Assembly (NCBI RefSeq): GCF_001661345.1
Contig: NW_017962923.1
Location: 496,001-560,000 of the forward strand
Source: Ascoidea rubescens DSM 1968
Taxonomy: Eukaryota > Ascomycota > Saccharomycetes > Ascoideales > Ascoideaceae
Length of the DNA stretch: 64,000 bases
Reading direction: 5' to 3'
This document shows, in pieces, positions 1 through 9,321 of this stretch. The notes beneath the pieces were generated by a model that was not told where the DNA came from, did not search any database, and was given only the letters and a program-made list of their open reading frames with translations. The number at the start of each line of letters is the position of its first letter. Position 1 is the stretch's first letter. The translations under genes were made by a program, and so were the position numbers.

Positions 1-2
1 GA

Positions 3-1850
3 GATGGATATAAAGTTGAATGGGGATATGATTATGTTGGTAATTGGGAAAGTGAAGAACCAATTGCAGATTCCGATCCAATGGATTGTATTGGACATGG
101 AACATTTGTTAGTAACGTTATTGTTGGAGATGGGGATGAAGAAAGCAAGCTAGGGTTAGGGGTCGCACCCAAATCTAAGATTCGGATGTATAAAGTATTT
201 GGGTGTTTTGATGGTACAAGGACCGATATTATTATGAGAGCATTGATTGATGCAGCTGAGGATGAGGTTGATATTATAAATTTATCATTAGGAGCAGATC
301 AGGGATATTCTAGTATGCCAATTTCGAAATTAGCATCATCTATCAGTGAAAGAATTCCTATTGTTTATGCGGCTGGAAATTCTGGTGATATGGGGAGCTT
401 TTTTGCAGCATCAGGAGCATCAGGTAAAAATGTGATAGCTGTTGGATCTACGAGTAATTCCAGCAAAGAGGAATTATCATTTTTTAAGAATGAAATTGGG
501 AAAGGATTTGGAAAAATGAGTGAATTTTCATCTTGGGGACCAACATATGAAAATAACTTTTATCCAACGATTTCAGCACCAGGAGGAAAAGTATTTGGAC
601 CATATAATAATGAATGGGGGTTTGCAAGTGGGACAAGTTTTGCAGCACCATATATATCTGGGGTTATTGGATTGTATTTAAGCGTAAATAAACAAGCCAA
701 ACCGATAGAAATTATGAATAGGTTGGTTTCAAGCAGTGATGAAGTTCTACTTTATGATGGAAATCAAGTGCTATTTGAGAAGATGATTGCACCATTGAAT
801 CAACAAGGGAGTGGTATAGTTAATGCAATGAAGTTTATGGAATACAAAACCGAGATATTGAGCTCAACTTTTATCGAGTTGAATGATACAAGTAATAGAG
901 TCAGCAAACATAAGATTGAAATTTATAATGGGGAATTGAATGAAACAGTTTATGAAGTTTATCATGAAGCAGGAGTTACAGTTAAAGCTAGAGATGAGTT
1001 ACTATATCCATTGGAGTATTTCCCAAAATTTGAACAGGCTGAGGCACATGTTGATATTTCGACAAGTATTTTGAGAATTGCAAGTGGTGGAACAGAAAGC
1101 ATTGAAGTAGAGATTGGTGGACCAAAGAGCCGATATGAAGATGGAAGTATATTTGGTGGTAAGGTTGTAATCAGTGGAACTAACAACGAGACGGTGAAGG
1201 TACCCTATATGGGAGTTGAGCTTTCAAGTTATAATTGGACAGCACTAGAGGGCATGCCATTGTTGTTGACCCGAAAGGATGGAAGATTAAGAAAGATAAG
1301 AAAAGACGAAAGATTTAATTTGAATATTGGAGATGATATTCGAGTTTACTACGCGTTGCGATATGGTAGCGAAGAATTTTCAATTGATCTTGTGTCTTGG
1401 GAGTATGAGAAGGAGATGTTTGATTATCCTCCCAGCAAAGCAGCAGCATGGAAGGGGTCGATTAGAAGCACAAGCGACAAAAATGGGCAGTACACCAGCT
1501 TTCCCTTGAACCACATTGTGAGGTTCAACAAGTTGGGGTTTGTGCAGTTGGGAGGATTTGCCGATGGAAGAAGCATACCCAGTGGAAAGTACAAGCTCTT
1601 GATCCGTTGCTTGAGAGTGTTTGGAGACAAATTCAGGGCCGAGGACTGGCAGCTCTTCCTCTCCGACAGTTTTTCTGTTGGGCAACAGGATGTTATTCAG
1701 AAACGTGCTCCAAAAGAAGCTCGCGACGAGAACGTTTGTTCCTGTGCTGCCATTTCTGGCAGCAGTTCTAAAACCAGGTCTAGACCTGACTCCAGAACCA
1801 GCACTGCGGGTTCAACAACAATCTTGTCACCCCACCGCTATGGGTGCTGA
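3..1850 (+). CDS. Subtilisin-like serine protease, 5' end outside window
   Basis: Secreted-type subtilase (S8 family) that hydrolyses peptide bonds. The frame is open from base 3, so the start, any signal peptide and propeptide, and the catalytic Asp lie upstream. Visible are the catalytic His in a GHGT motif (codon 96-98), the oxyanion-hole Asn in AAGNSG (about 370-387) and the catalytic Ser in SGTSFAAP (codon 636-638). The stretch before GHGT (DSDPMDC) resembles the Vpr/minor-extracellular and C5a-peptidase subgroup, and the part after the protease domain fits an Fn3-like beta domain ending near SDSFSV. About 615 codons are visible. The last 55 or so residues are rich in Ser, Thr, Arg and Cys, look unlike the Fn3-like part, and may be a species-specific tail. 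Such subtilases are uncommon in budding yeasts compared with proteinase-B types, as far as I recall. Family call is firm; substrate unknown. Confidence 0.85.
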   Translation, partial: DGYKVEWGYDYVGNWESEEPIADSDPMDCIGHGTFVSNVIVGDGDEESKLGLGVAPKSKIRMYKVFGCFDGTRTDIIMRALIDAAEDEVDIINLSLGADQGYSSMPISKLASSISERIPIVYAAGNSGDMGSFFAASGASGKNVIAVGSTSNSSKEELSFFKNEIGKGFGKMSEFSSWGPTYENNFYPTISAPGGKVFGPYNNEWGFASGTSFAAPYISGVIGLYLSVNKQAKPIEIMNRLVSSSDEVLLYDGNQVLFEKMIAPLNQQGSGIVNAMKFMEYKTEILSSTFIELNDTSNRVSKHKIEIYNGELNETVYEVYHEAGVTVKARDELLYPLEYFPKFEQAEAHVDISTSILRIASGGTESIEVEIGGPKSRYEDGSIFGGKVVISGTNNETVKVPYMGVELSSYNWTALEGMPLLLTRKDGRLRKIRKDERFNLNIGDDIRVYYALRYGSEEFSIDLVSWEYEKEMFDYPPSKAAAWKGSIRSTSDKNGQYTSFPLNHIVRFNKLGFVQLGGFADGRSIPSGKYKLLIRCLRVFGDKFRAEDWQLFLSDSFSVGQQDVIQKRAPKEARDENVCSCAAISGSSSKTRSRPDSRTSTAGSTTILSPHRYGC

Positions 1851-2761
1851 AAAGAAATCTCAAAGTTGAATCAGTACACGTGATCTTGTTAGAGATTAAC
1901 TGATAAGCTTCAATGGGAGATTTCAATACACTATCTTTCGTTTAATCCATTTTATTATTATTTCAACATCTCTACAATCTAACAAATTTCGTCTATTAGC
2001 AGAAATTTTAAAATTTTTAATCATGAAATTTTATTACTCACTATATTTTCACAAAATACTTTCATTCTTTAAATTCTTTTTTTGAAAAACCCATCTACCT
2101 ATTTTTAGATAATAATAATAACCAATTAGATTATTTTTATGAAAAACATCAAAAAATTTCCATTACATTGAATGAATTTGATACCTTATCAAAGTTAAAA
2201 TCTATAATTTTGTTTCAAAATTTCATTAATAAAAAAATAAGAATTGAAAACAGCTTTTGTTTTGGCTATTTTTTTTTCAATCTTATAAGATAAAAATATT
2301 AATGCTTATAAAATTATCCAAGGTTTTTATTTTCATTTATTCTTAGAGATATTCGATAAATCAAATTCTTTAAAACAACAATTTTTGCTTAAAACTTCAA
2401 TTGATAATCATCAAGAAATATATCAAATTATTTCATCAAAAAATAAAAATTGAATCCGAAATAACTCATTGCCAACACACTCTTTAATAGTGCTTTAAAT
2501 CATATTTCGATTAAGTCAAATCTTAATTCTGATGTTTTGACTATCAAATTTGTTCATGAAAACTGTAATTATTACACAATTTGCCAGTTTTTTGAGAAAG
2601 ATAGAGTTAGATCACAATCAAAGAAATTAGCCGAGGGCTCCGTCACCGTGAGAGACGACCTGCAGAGTGCGTTTCAGCACGTGTCTGAAGCGTGAGAAAG
2701 TGATATTTCAAACTCAGAACAAAAAGAAAAACGGCACAGAATATCTCTAACAGTAATTCAT
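1851..2761. other. Intergenic region, protease to RBG2
   Basis: About 910 A+T-rich bases without a supportable gene. The right end carries a more G+C-rich promoter-like patch (about 2630-2700) with a CACGTG E-box near 2679, upstream of RBG2. A second CACGTG lies near 1877, just after the protease stop. No tRNA or repeat was recognised. Confidence 0.5.
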
Positions 2762-3967
2762 CATGGGGATTTTGTAAGTATTAGCTGGAACTAGCAGCAT
2801 TGGGGTTTCAAATTTTGGCATGACTTATTAACTATTTTGCAAAACCACATTGAGAAACTTTTTAGAGAAAAGATTCAGCAAATCGAACTCGAGTTATCAC
2901 GAACCCAGAAAAATAAAGCAACAGAGTACCACATTGGGCTCTTGAAGGGAAAACTTGCCAGATACCGTAGAGAGTTATTGGAACCCAGTGGAGCAGGCAG
3001 TGGGAGCTCGAGCAAACAACAGGGCTTTGAAGTGCAGAGAAGTGGTGATGCCAGAGTGTCGTTGATCGGGTATCCTTCGGTGGGAAAATCGTCATTTTTG
3101 TCAAAGGTCACCAAGACCAAGTCTGAAATTGCGCACTATGCCTTCACAACATTGACATCTGTTCCTGGGGTGTTGGAGTATAATGGAGCAGAAATCCAGA
3201 TTGTTGATTTGCCCGGTATAATCAAAGGCGCCTCTGAAGGAAAAGGCAGAGGCAGACAGGTCATTGCCACAGCCAAAACTTCAGACTTGATATTAATGAT
3301 CTTAGATGCTACAAAGTCGTATGAGCAAAAGAGCTACTTGGAAAAGGAATTGAACGCCATTGGAATCCGTTTGAACAAAGAAAGACCAAATATTTATTTC
3401 AAGATCAAGAAAACAGGGGGCATCAAATTCAGCTTTATAAATCCTCCAAAGTATTTGAATGAAAAGAATGTGTATGGGATATTGAGAGACTATCGGATAC
3501 ACAATGCCGATATATTGGTCAGAGATGAAAACGTTAGCATCGACGAATTCATTGACACTATTAACGATCAGCATGTCAGGTACATTAAGTGTCTATATGT
3601 TTACAATAAGATTGACGGGATCTCGCTTGAGGAATTGGACAAATTGGCCAACGAGCCCAACACAGTTGTAATGAGCTGCGAACTAGACTTGGGAATTAAA
3701 GACGTTGTGGAGGAGATATGGGAGCGGTTGAATTTGATCAAGGTGTACACGTTCAAAAAAGGAGAGAGCTTGCCCAACTTTGAAGATCCCATGGTGTTGA
3801 GAAAAGACAGCTCGATCAAGGAGGTGTGCGATGCCATCCACAAAGACTTGAAACACAGCTTCAAACACGCCTATGTGTGGGGAACAAGCGCAAAACACAG
3901 TCCCCAGAGATGTGGTCTCAGCCATCAAATTGAGGACGAGGACGTGATCACCATTGTCAGCAAATAA
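2762..3967 (+). CDS. RBG2: DRG-family GTPase Rbg2, one intron
   Basis: Cytoplasmic developmentally regulated GTP-binding protein that, with Gir2 and Gcn1, supports translation under stress (known for Rbg2). The gene is spliced: exon 1 is 2762-2772 (11 bases), the intron is 2773-2865 with a GTAAGT donor, an ATTAAC branch-like site near 2827-2832 and a TTTAG acceptor, and exon 2 is 2866-3967. Joining these gives a protein starting [20 protein letters not shown], which aligns with the conserved Rbg2 start; the unspliced frame has no ATG there. The product is 370 residues, the family length. It has the P-loop GYPSVGKSS, the DLPGI G3 motif, NKID and a C-terminal TGS-like domain ending near [19 protein letters not shown] and [17 protein letters not shown] separate it from Rbg1. 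The 3' UTR holds a 14-base repeat (TCAGAGGTCTAAGG) twice near 3996-4031. Convergent with LSC2. Confidence 0.93.
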
Positions 3968-4244
3968 GAGCCCGGCATCTGAGACACCAAGGGGTCTCAG
4001 AGGTCTAAGGAATTTCAGAGGTCTAAGGGTCTCAAACATGTATATGTGTTGCCCAAACAGGAAGTACCCAAGTTGTTTTTTTGATTTGATATAAGTTTCA
4101 TCTTTAAATTAGAATCTTTAAATTGGAATTGATTGATAATTTATTTATGATTTGTCTATATAGATTAATGAGATAGGGATATAAAAAATATTAAAAAGAT
4201 AAAAGCAAGAAAAAACGAGCTAAATCGAAATAGCAAAAAGATTA

Positions 4245-5501
4245 TTATAAAGCTAATTTGACAGCGTTTTTAGCAGCTTCATCAAGACCATCAAATGAAT
4301 AGATTTTCAAACCAGAAGAATCGATTAAGTCTTTAGCTTTTTGTAGGTTGGTACCTTGTAATCTAACAATGATTGGGACTTTTACACCCAAGTTTTTAGT
4401 TGCAGCAATTAAACCTTCAGCGACATAGTCACATCTGACGATACCGCCAAAGATATTGACAAAAATAGCTTTAACAGATTTTTCAGATAGAATTAAAGAA
4501 AAGGCCTTTTCAATTGTTTCTGGAGTTGCACCACCACCGACATCGAGGAAGTTTGCTGGATCACCACCGTATAATTTGATGATATCCATGGTAGCCATTG
4601 CTAAACCGGCACCGTTGACTAAACAACCAATGTTACCATTTAATTTAATGAAATTCAAACCGAATTTTGAGGCTTCGACTTCATCGGGATCTTCTTGAGT
4701 GAAATCTCTCCAAGAAAAGATATCCTTTTGTCTAAATTCTGCAGAGTTATCAAAGGCCAACTTAGCATCCATTGCTAAGACTTTATGATCAGGAGTTTCA
4801 CTAAGAGGGTTGATTTCAATTTGGGTTGAATCAGTTGAAATAAAACAATTGTATAGGTTTTGAATGGTTTTAGCAGCTTCTGGTAAGGCTTGTTTGTCAA
4901 AGCCTAAAACAGAGGCAATTTTTAAAGCTAAATTGTTATCAACACCCTTTTTCAAGTCGATCAAAAAAGTCTTTATAGCGCTTGGATCTTTTGCAGCAAC
5001 ACCTTCGATATCCATACCACCTTGAGCAGAGGCAACAATTAAAGGAGCTTGGTTGGCTCTGTCTAAAATGATAGATAGATAGGCCTCTTTGGCAGCAGAG
5101 GCCTTTTCAACAACGTAAACGGCTGAAACCAATCTACCAGCCTCGCCAGTTTGTTTTGTGACTATTTTGAAGCCTAACATTTGAGAAGCCAAGTCTTTAA
5201 TTTGAGTGGGAGATTCAACAATATGAACACCAGATTTCAAGCCAGAAGTCAAATAACCTTTACCTCTGCCTCCAGTTAAAGATTGAGCTTTTATAACAAT
5301 ACCATCAGATTTGATTTTGGAAGCAATTTCAAATGCCTCTTCAGGGGTGAAAGCAGCATCGCCAACGGGAGTAGGAACACCATACTTTCTTAATAAGGCA
5401 GCAGAACGATATTCGTGAACACTTAAAAATCTCTTTGAGATCAATTGATTGAAATTGAGGGATGATTTGAGAAGAGAGGATTTGAAAGTGGTGGACAACA
5501 T
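4245..5501 (-). CDS. LSC2: Succinyl-CoA ligase beta subunit, mitochondrial
   Basis: Beta subunit of ADP-forming succinyl-CoA synthetase in the mitochondrial TCA cycle; it pairs with Lsc1 and makes ATP while converting succinyl-CoA to succinate. The 418-residue protein has a Ser/Lys/Arg-containing presequence (MLSTTFKSS...SKRFLS), then an ATP-grasp domain starting VHEYRSAALLRKYGVPTPVG, with KAQSLTGGRGKG, and the C-terminal ligase domain with GCLVNGAGLAMATMDIIKLYGG and NIFGGIVRCD. The start was placed at 5501 because the frame continues 41 codons upstream with a hydrophobic, non-conserved stretch whereas the chosen Met gives a normal mitochondrial targeting sequence directly before the mature domain. 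Divergent from the sugar transporter across 566 bases. Confidence 0.95.
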   Translation of the reverse strand: MLSTTFKSSLLKSSLNFNQLISKRFLSVHEYRSAALLRKYGVPTPVGDAAFTPEEAFEIASKIKSDGIVIKAQSLTGGRGKGYLTSGLKSGVHIVESPTQIKDLASQMLGFKIVTKQTGEAGRLVSAVYVVEKASAAKEAYLSIILDRANQAPLIVASAQGGMDIEGVAAKDPSAIKTFLIDLKKGVDNNLALKIASVLGFDKQALPEAAKTIQNLYNCFISTDSTQIEINPLSETPDHKVLAMDAKLAFDNSAEFRQKDIFSWRDFTQEDPDEVEASKFGLNFIKLNGNIGCLVNGAGLAMATMDIIKLYGGDPANFLDVGGGATPETIEKAFSLILSEKSVKAIFVNIFGGIVRCDYVAEGLIAATKNLGVKVPIIVRLQGTNLQKAKDLIDSSGLKIYSFDGLDEAAKNAVKLAL

Positions 5502-6067
5502 GGTGAGATAGGTTGATTGAGTGTATATTAGGGATGGATAGTGAGAAGACAATAGATAAGAGAGGAGAGAGGAAAGAGAAAGAGGATATATCGAGTTAAT
5601 GAACCAGGCGAACGATGTGCACAAAGTGAATTGAGAAGAATTGAGAGGAAATGCAGCGAATTAAAACGAATTCAAATGGATCCAAACACATCCAAACGAG
5701 GTGAGAGAAACAACAGGAAGAACAAGACGAGTGATAGCGTTGGAGGAGGTAATGATCCAATCTGATTTGATTACAGCACACCAGAAAAAGAAGGAGGGGA
5801 GGACTTCCCACTTCCTACCTCTCACCTCCACTGCCAAATACCACGCGGCCGGCGCAAAGGTCCCGAGGCGTGCTGCAAATGCCTCCGAAATGCCTCCGCT
5901 GTCTGACTCTCGGAACCGGCAGACCCTGGGGCCTACTGCTGACTCAGCACGGTTTGGAGGGTTTGAACCAGGGCCCTGGGTGAGAGTCTGTCCTGGCTTT
6001 TCTGTGGTTTTATCCACTTCTTCTGAGCTGCCTCTGCTACCTCTGCTGCTTCTGCCTCTGTTGTCAA
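5502..6067. promoter_or_regulatory. Divergent promoter region, LSC2 / sugar transporter
   Basis: 566 bases between divergent starts. The part about 5840-6060 is clearly more G+C-rich than its surroundings. It holds a TGACTCA Gcn4/AP-1 consensus at 5940-5946 and a perfect 12-base palindrome CCAGGGCCCTGG at 5968-5979. Roles are inferred from motif matches only. Confidence 0.45.
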
Positions 6068-8194
6068 ATGCCCAAACAAACACAAATGCAAGCCAGTTCT
6101 TCCTCTGCTGACATCCACGCCTTTATTGTGGATGAAAACGCTCTTCTCAACAACTCTGCAAATGCTGCCCTCAACGACAATTACAAGCGCACCAATACCA
6201 CCGATGATTATGACCTTCCCAATGATTCTCACTATGAATATCAAAATCTTTTGTCAACCTCCAATCTATCCCCCAATTTAAATGATTTGGAAAATAACCA
6301 ATTGAAATCAATGATAAATCCTCAGCGTTCAACTATATATATCATCATTTTAACAGTCATACTTGGGGCTTTACAACTCTCCTGGTGCACCGAATTCGCC
6401 GAAGGCACTCCCTTTTTACTATCTCTAGGGATATCTAAAAAAGTCCTCTCTCTTATTTGGATTGCTGGCCCTTTAAGTGGCACAATTGGTCAGCCTATTG
6501 TGGGTATTCTATCTGATAATTCCGCCTTTTCAATTGGCAAAAGAAGACCCTTTATCATATTAGGTTCCATCTTAACTTCTTTATCTTTAGTTTATTTGTC
6601 CAACTCCGTTGACATAATTAGATTGTTTTTACCAAATGATTCTTCAATTGATTACATTCATCGCAAAACAATCCCCTTTGCTAGCTTTGGTATCTATTTA
6701 TTAGATTTTTCTATCCAATTCATACAAGCTACTTCAAGAGCTTTGATTATAGATAATATTCCAATCAACCAACAAAATTTAGCCAACGCCTATGCTGCGA
6801 GAATGATAGGCTCCTTTAATATTTTTGGTTACTATTTATCCTCAATCGAACTAAAGAAAATTTACCCTCTAAATTTAATATCAAATAACCAATTCAAATT
6901 ATTATCCTTTTGCTCAATTTTCATCTTGTCTTTATTTACAATAGTAGTCACAATTTTAATTAAAGAGCAAAATCCTAAAAATGATTTCCTACACAATTCC
7001 AATACCAATGCTACTACTACTACTACTACTACTACTAATAATAATAATAATAATAATAATAACTCAGTTTCCTCTCAATTTAAAAATTTCTTTAAAAAAT
7101 TATACTTGACAATAAAATTCAAACTATCTCCTCAAATAAAATTAATAAACTTTGTTGAATTTTTTGCTTGGATTGGCTATTTCCCAATGTTATTTTACAC
7201 CACTACTTATGTTGGCGAAATTTACATCTTTCAATATCTAAATCAAAGAAAAAACGACGGTTTACCACCTTTATTAGACAATTCAGCTTTATCTCAATTG
7301 AAAGAAGAATCAGTAAGAAAAGGTTCTCAGGCCTTGTTAGTTCATTCTGTCTCTTCTTTATTTATTGTTATTTTTCTACCCTTATTAGTAAATTCAAACT
7401 TATTTAATTTTAATACAATTCACACTAATATTCTTTCCTTCTCTTTTATAAAAAGTCCAACCGTTAAAAATTTCTGGATTATCTCCCATATCATATTCAT
7501 CATATGTATGTCATCCACTTTTTTCATTCAAAATTTCTATCAGATTATTATTATGTATTGTTTTTTAGGTATTCCTTGGGGTTCGGCTTTATGGGCTCCA
7601 TTTGTCTTGATTGGTGAGGAATTGACAAGAATCAAACATTATAAAACAAGTTTAAAACAATTCATCTTAAATAACAATAATAATGATATCAATGATATTC
7701 TTAATGATCAAAGTACCTCTTACAGTTCCAATTATGATAATGATAATGATAATGATAATGATAATGAAATTATCAATATCAATACCAATATCAACACCAA
7801 CACCAATGCCAACATCAACATACAGACCAACTACTCAAACAAAGTCTTTAATTTCAAAAAATATGAACATGAAGCTGGAATCATTCTAGGAATTCACAAT
7901 ATATTTGTTGCAGCTCCCCAGGCTATATCCTCTTTATTGAGCTCAATATTATTTTCCTTTTTAGCAGATGACAATAACAATAATATTAACAAAACTTATA
8001 AAAAATACTATGATGATGATGGAAATGTCAAATTTGACAGCAGTTTGTCATGGATATTTAGATTTGGCGGTTTAACATGTCTTATTGCTTTACTACTAAG
8101 CTTAAAACTCAAAAACGATGAACAATTGGATGAAGAATATGATGATTGTTTAAAAATCGAAATGAGTTCAAAGAGCAAAACTAACACTAACTAA
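6068..8194 (+). CDS. GPH/SLC45-type sugar (sucrose/alpha-glucoside) transporter
   Basis: Predicted proton-coupled disaccharide transporter of the plasma membrane or vacuole, MFS/GPH (SLC45, plant SUT) family. 708 residues. After a polar N-terminal tail of about 85 residues, hydrophobic segments alternate in a 12-TM pattern. The family signature is clear: AEGTPFLLSLGISKK, then GPLSGTIGQPIVGILSD followed by GKRRPFIILGS, the loop equivalent of the SUT RxGRRRP motif; a second marker is GIPWGSALWAPFVLIGEE. Two low-complexity insertions sit in loops: Asn/Thr-rich around 7008-7065 and an Asp-Asn repeat around 7734-7770. Related fungal proteins include S. pombe Sut1, which takes maltose and sucrose; S. 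cerevisiae uses unrelated Mal/Agt carriers. Substrate is not readable from sequence. Confidence 0.8.
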   Translation: MPKQTQMQASSSSADIHAFIVDENALLNNSANAALNDNYKRTNTTDDYDLPNDSHYEYQNLLSTSNLSPNLNDLENNQLKSMINPQRSTIYIIILTVILGALQLSWCTEFAEGTPFLLSLGISKKVLSLIWIAGPLSGTIGQPIVGILSDNSAFSIGKRRPFIILGSILTSLSLVYLSNSVDIIRLFLPNDSSIDYIHRKTIPFASFGIYLLDFSIQFIQATSRALIIDNIPINQQNLANAYAARMIGSFNIFGYYLSSIELKKIYPLNLISNNQFKLLSFCSIFILSLFTIVVTILIKEQNPKNDFLHNSNTNATTTTTTTTNNNNNNNNNSVSSQFKNFFKKLYLTIKFKLSPQIKLINFVEFFAWIGYFPMLFYTTTYVGEIYIFQYLNQRKNDGLPPLLDNSALSQLKEESVRKGSQALLVHSVSSLFIVIFLPLLVNSNLFNFNTIHTNILSFSFIKSPTVKNFWIISHIIFIICMSSTFFIQNFYQIIIMYCFLGIPWGSALWAPFVLIGEELTRIKHYKTSLKQFILNNNNNDINDILNDQSTSYSSNYDNDNDNDNDNEIININTNINTNTNANINIQTNYSNKVFNFKKYEHEAGIILGIHNIFVAAPQAISSLLSSILFSFLADDNNNNINKTYKKYYDDDGNVKFDSSLSWIFRFGGLTCLIALLLSLKLKNDEQLDEEYDDCLKIEMSSKSKTNTN

Positions 8195-8267
8195 AAATAT
8201 ATTAACTAAAAATATAGTAAAAATACAATAACTACAAATATTTCAATTCTTGATCAAAAAATTTTTT

Positions 8268-8358
<91 letters not shown>

Positions 8359-8363
8359 TTTNT

Positions 8364-8454
<91 letters not shown>

Positions 8455-8456
8455 TT
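8268..8456. repeat. (TTTA)n microsatellite
   Basis: About 190 bases of near-pure TTTA tetranucleotide repeat just after the transporter gene. It includes one undetermined base (N at 8362), so its exact length in the assembly is doubtful. Confidence 0.95.
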
Positions 8457-8625
8457 TTAGATTCAAATTACATATGCGTTATATAATATTAAGGTAATTT
8501 TAAAACAAAAAAATTTTCTATCCATATTTTCATACTTTCATATTTCCATATCTTTAGACATCAGATATTCATTTGTTAGTTTTTTCTTCTTTATAATTTC
8601 CAATAAATGTTTCAATTTTTGCAGA

Positions 8626-9084
8626 TCATTTTAATTCCCAGGGCTTCTTTCGTTGTTGTTTTACAGATTTAGAAGACTCCTTCAATACTGTATTAGGGAT
8701 CTTCTTGATGCCTGGAATAGGCTTACCAGATAATATCAATTCGACAATGTTTTGATAATTGCTAGAATAAGTTGGTGATTGGTCTTGGTGACCGCTGTTG
8801 GTGGTGGTGTCAGCAGGAGCAGCCAGTTTGGCCTGTTGCTGGCTTTTCTTCCAATGAAAATACTCCAGCAAATCCAAAATGTTTCCGGTCTTGGTGGAAA
8901 AGTAGTACAGCTTGGTCTGAGCAACTAACTGATTTCTTTCTTGTGGGCTCAACTTGTGCTGGCCAGAAGCCTGGTAGGCTTTGAGAACAGCCAACAAACC
9001 ATCATTGAACTCTGTGGTGTCGAAGTCAAAGGCCTCAAAAGCGAGAAAAACGTCGATATCCTGGGCTGTGAGAACAGAGCTCAT
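8626..9084 (-). CDS. PEX39: PEX39-like KPWE-motif protein
   Basis: Probable homologue of Pex39 (S. cerevisiae YJR012C), recently described as helping Pex7-dependent PTS2 import into peroxisomes. 152 residues. The marks seen are a helical first half (DIDVFLAFEAFDFDTTEF..., then LDLLEYFHW), a conserved block SGKPIPGIKKIPNTVL about residues 120-135, and the C-terminal KPWE at residues 147-150, two residues before the stop. The KPWE tetrapeptide also occurs in PTS2 co-receptors. The start at 9084 was chosen over an in-frame Met 42 codons upstream because MSSVLTAQDIDVF begins the helical domain and the extension is Cys/Arg-rich and runs through the promoter shared with the divergent gene at 9322. 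Assignment rests on the motif and remembered family pattern. Confidence 0.72.
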   Translation of the reverse strand: MSSVLTAQDIDVFLAFEAFDFDTTEFNDGLLAVLKAYQASGQHKLSPQERNQLVAQTKLYYFSTKTGNILDLLEYFHWKKSQQQAKLAAPADTTTNSGHQDQSPTYSSNYQNIVELILSGKPIPGIKKIPNTVLKESSKSVKQQRKKPWELK

Positions 9085-9321
9085 GTTGAGAAAAAGAAGA
9101 AGAAGCGGTGGCGACGCACAATCAGCACAAACAACACAATCATCACACCCACGAGAAGAATCCGTGGATATTGCTCTCATTCGACCCACCGGCCTGGACC
9201 ACCGCTCCATCGGCGCTTATCGCTCTGCGTTTCTTCTGCCTCTTCTGCTTCCTCTTCTTCCTCCTCCTCTTCTTCTTCTTCTGCTGCCGCTGCTGCTGCT
9301 GCTGCTGCTTACACTGCTGCC

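Noticed and set aside
1621-1869. Alternative frame over the end of the protease gene
   Set aside because: It overlaps the protease in another frame, has no motif and no independent promoter.
7683-7889. Ile/Met-rich frames over repeats (also at 10001, 32320, 35314, 62221)
   Set aside because: They are shifted translations of AAT or GAT repeats inside real genes.
8941-9321. N-terminal extension of the large Asn-rich protein
   Set aside because: Overlaps PEX39 on the other strand, then runs into a Ser/Ala microsatellite-like stretch; the ATG at 9322 gives a normal N-terminus.
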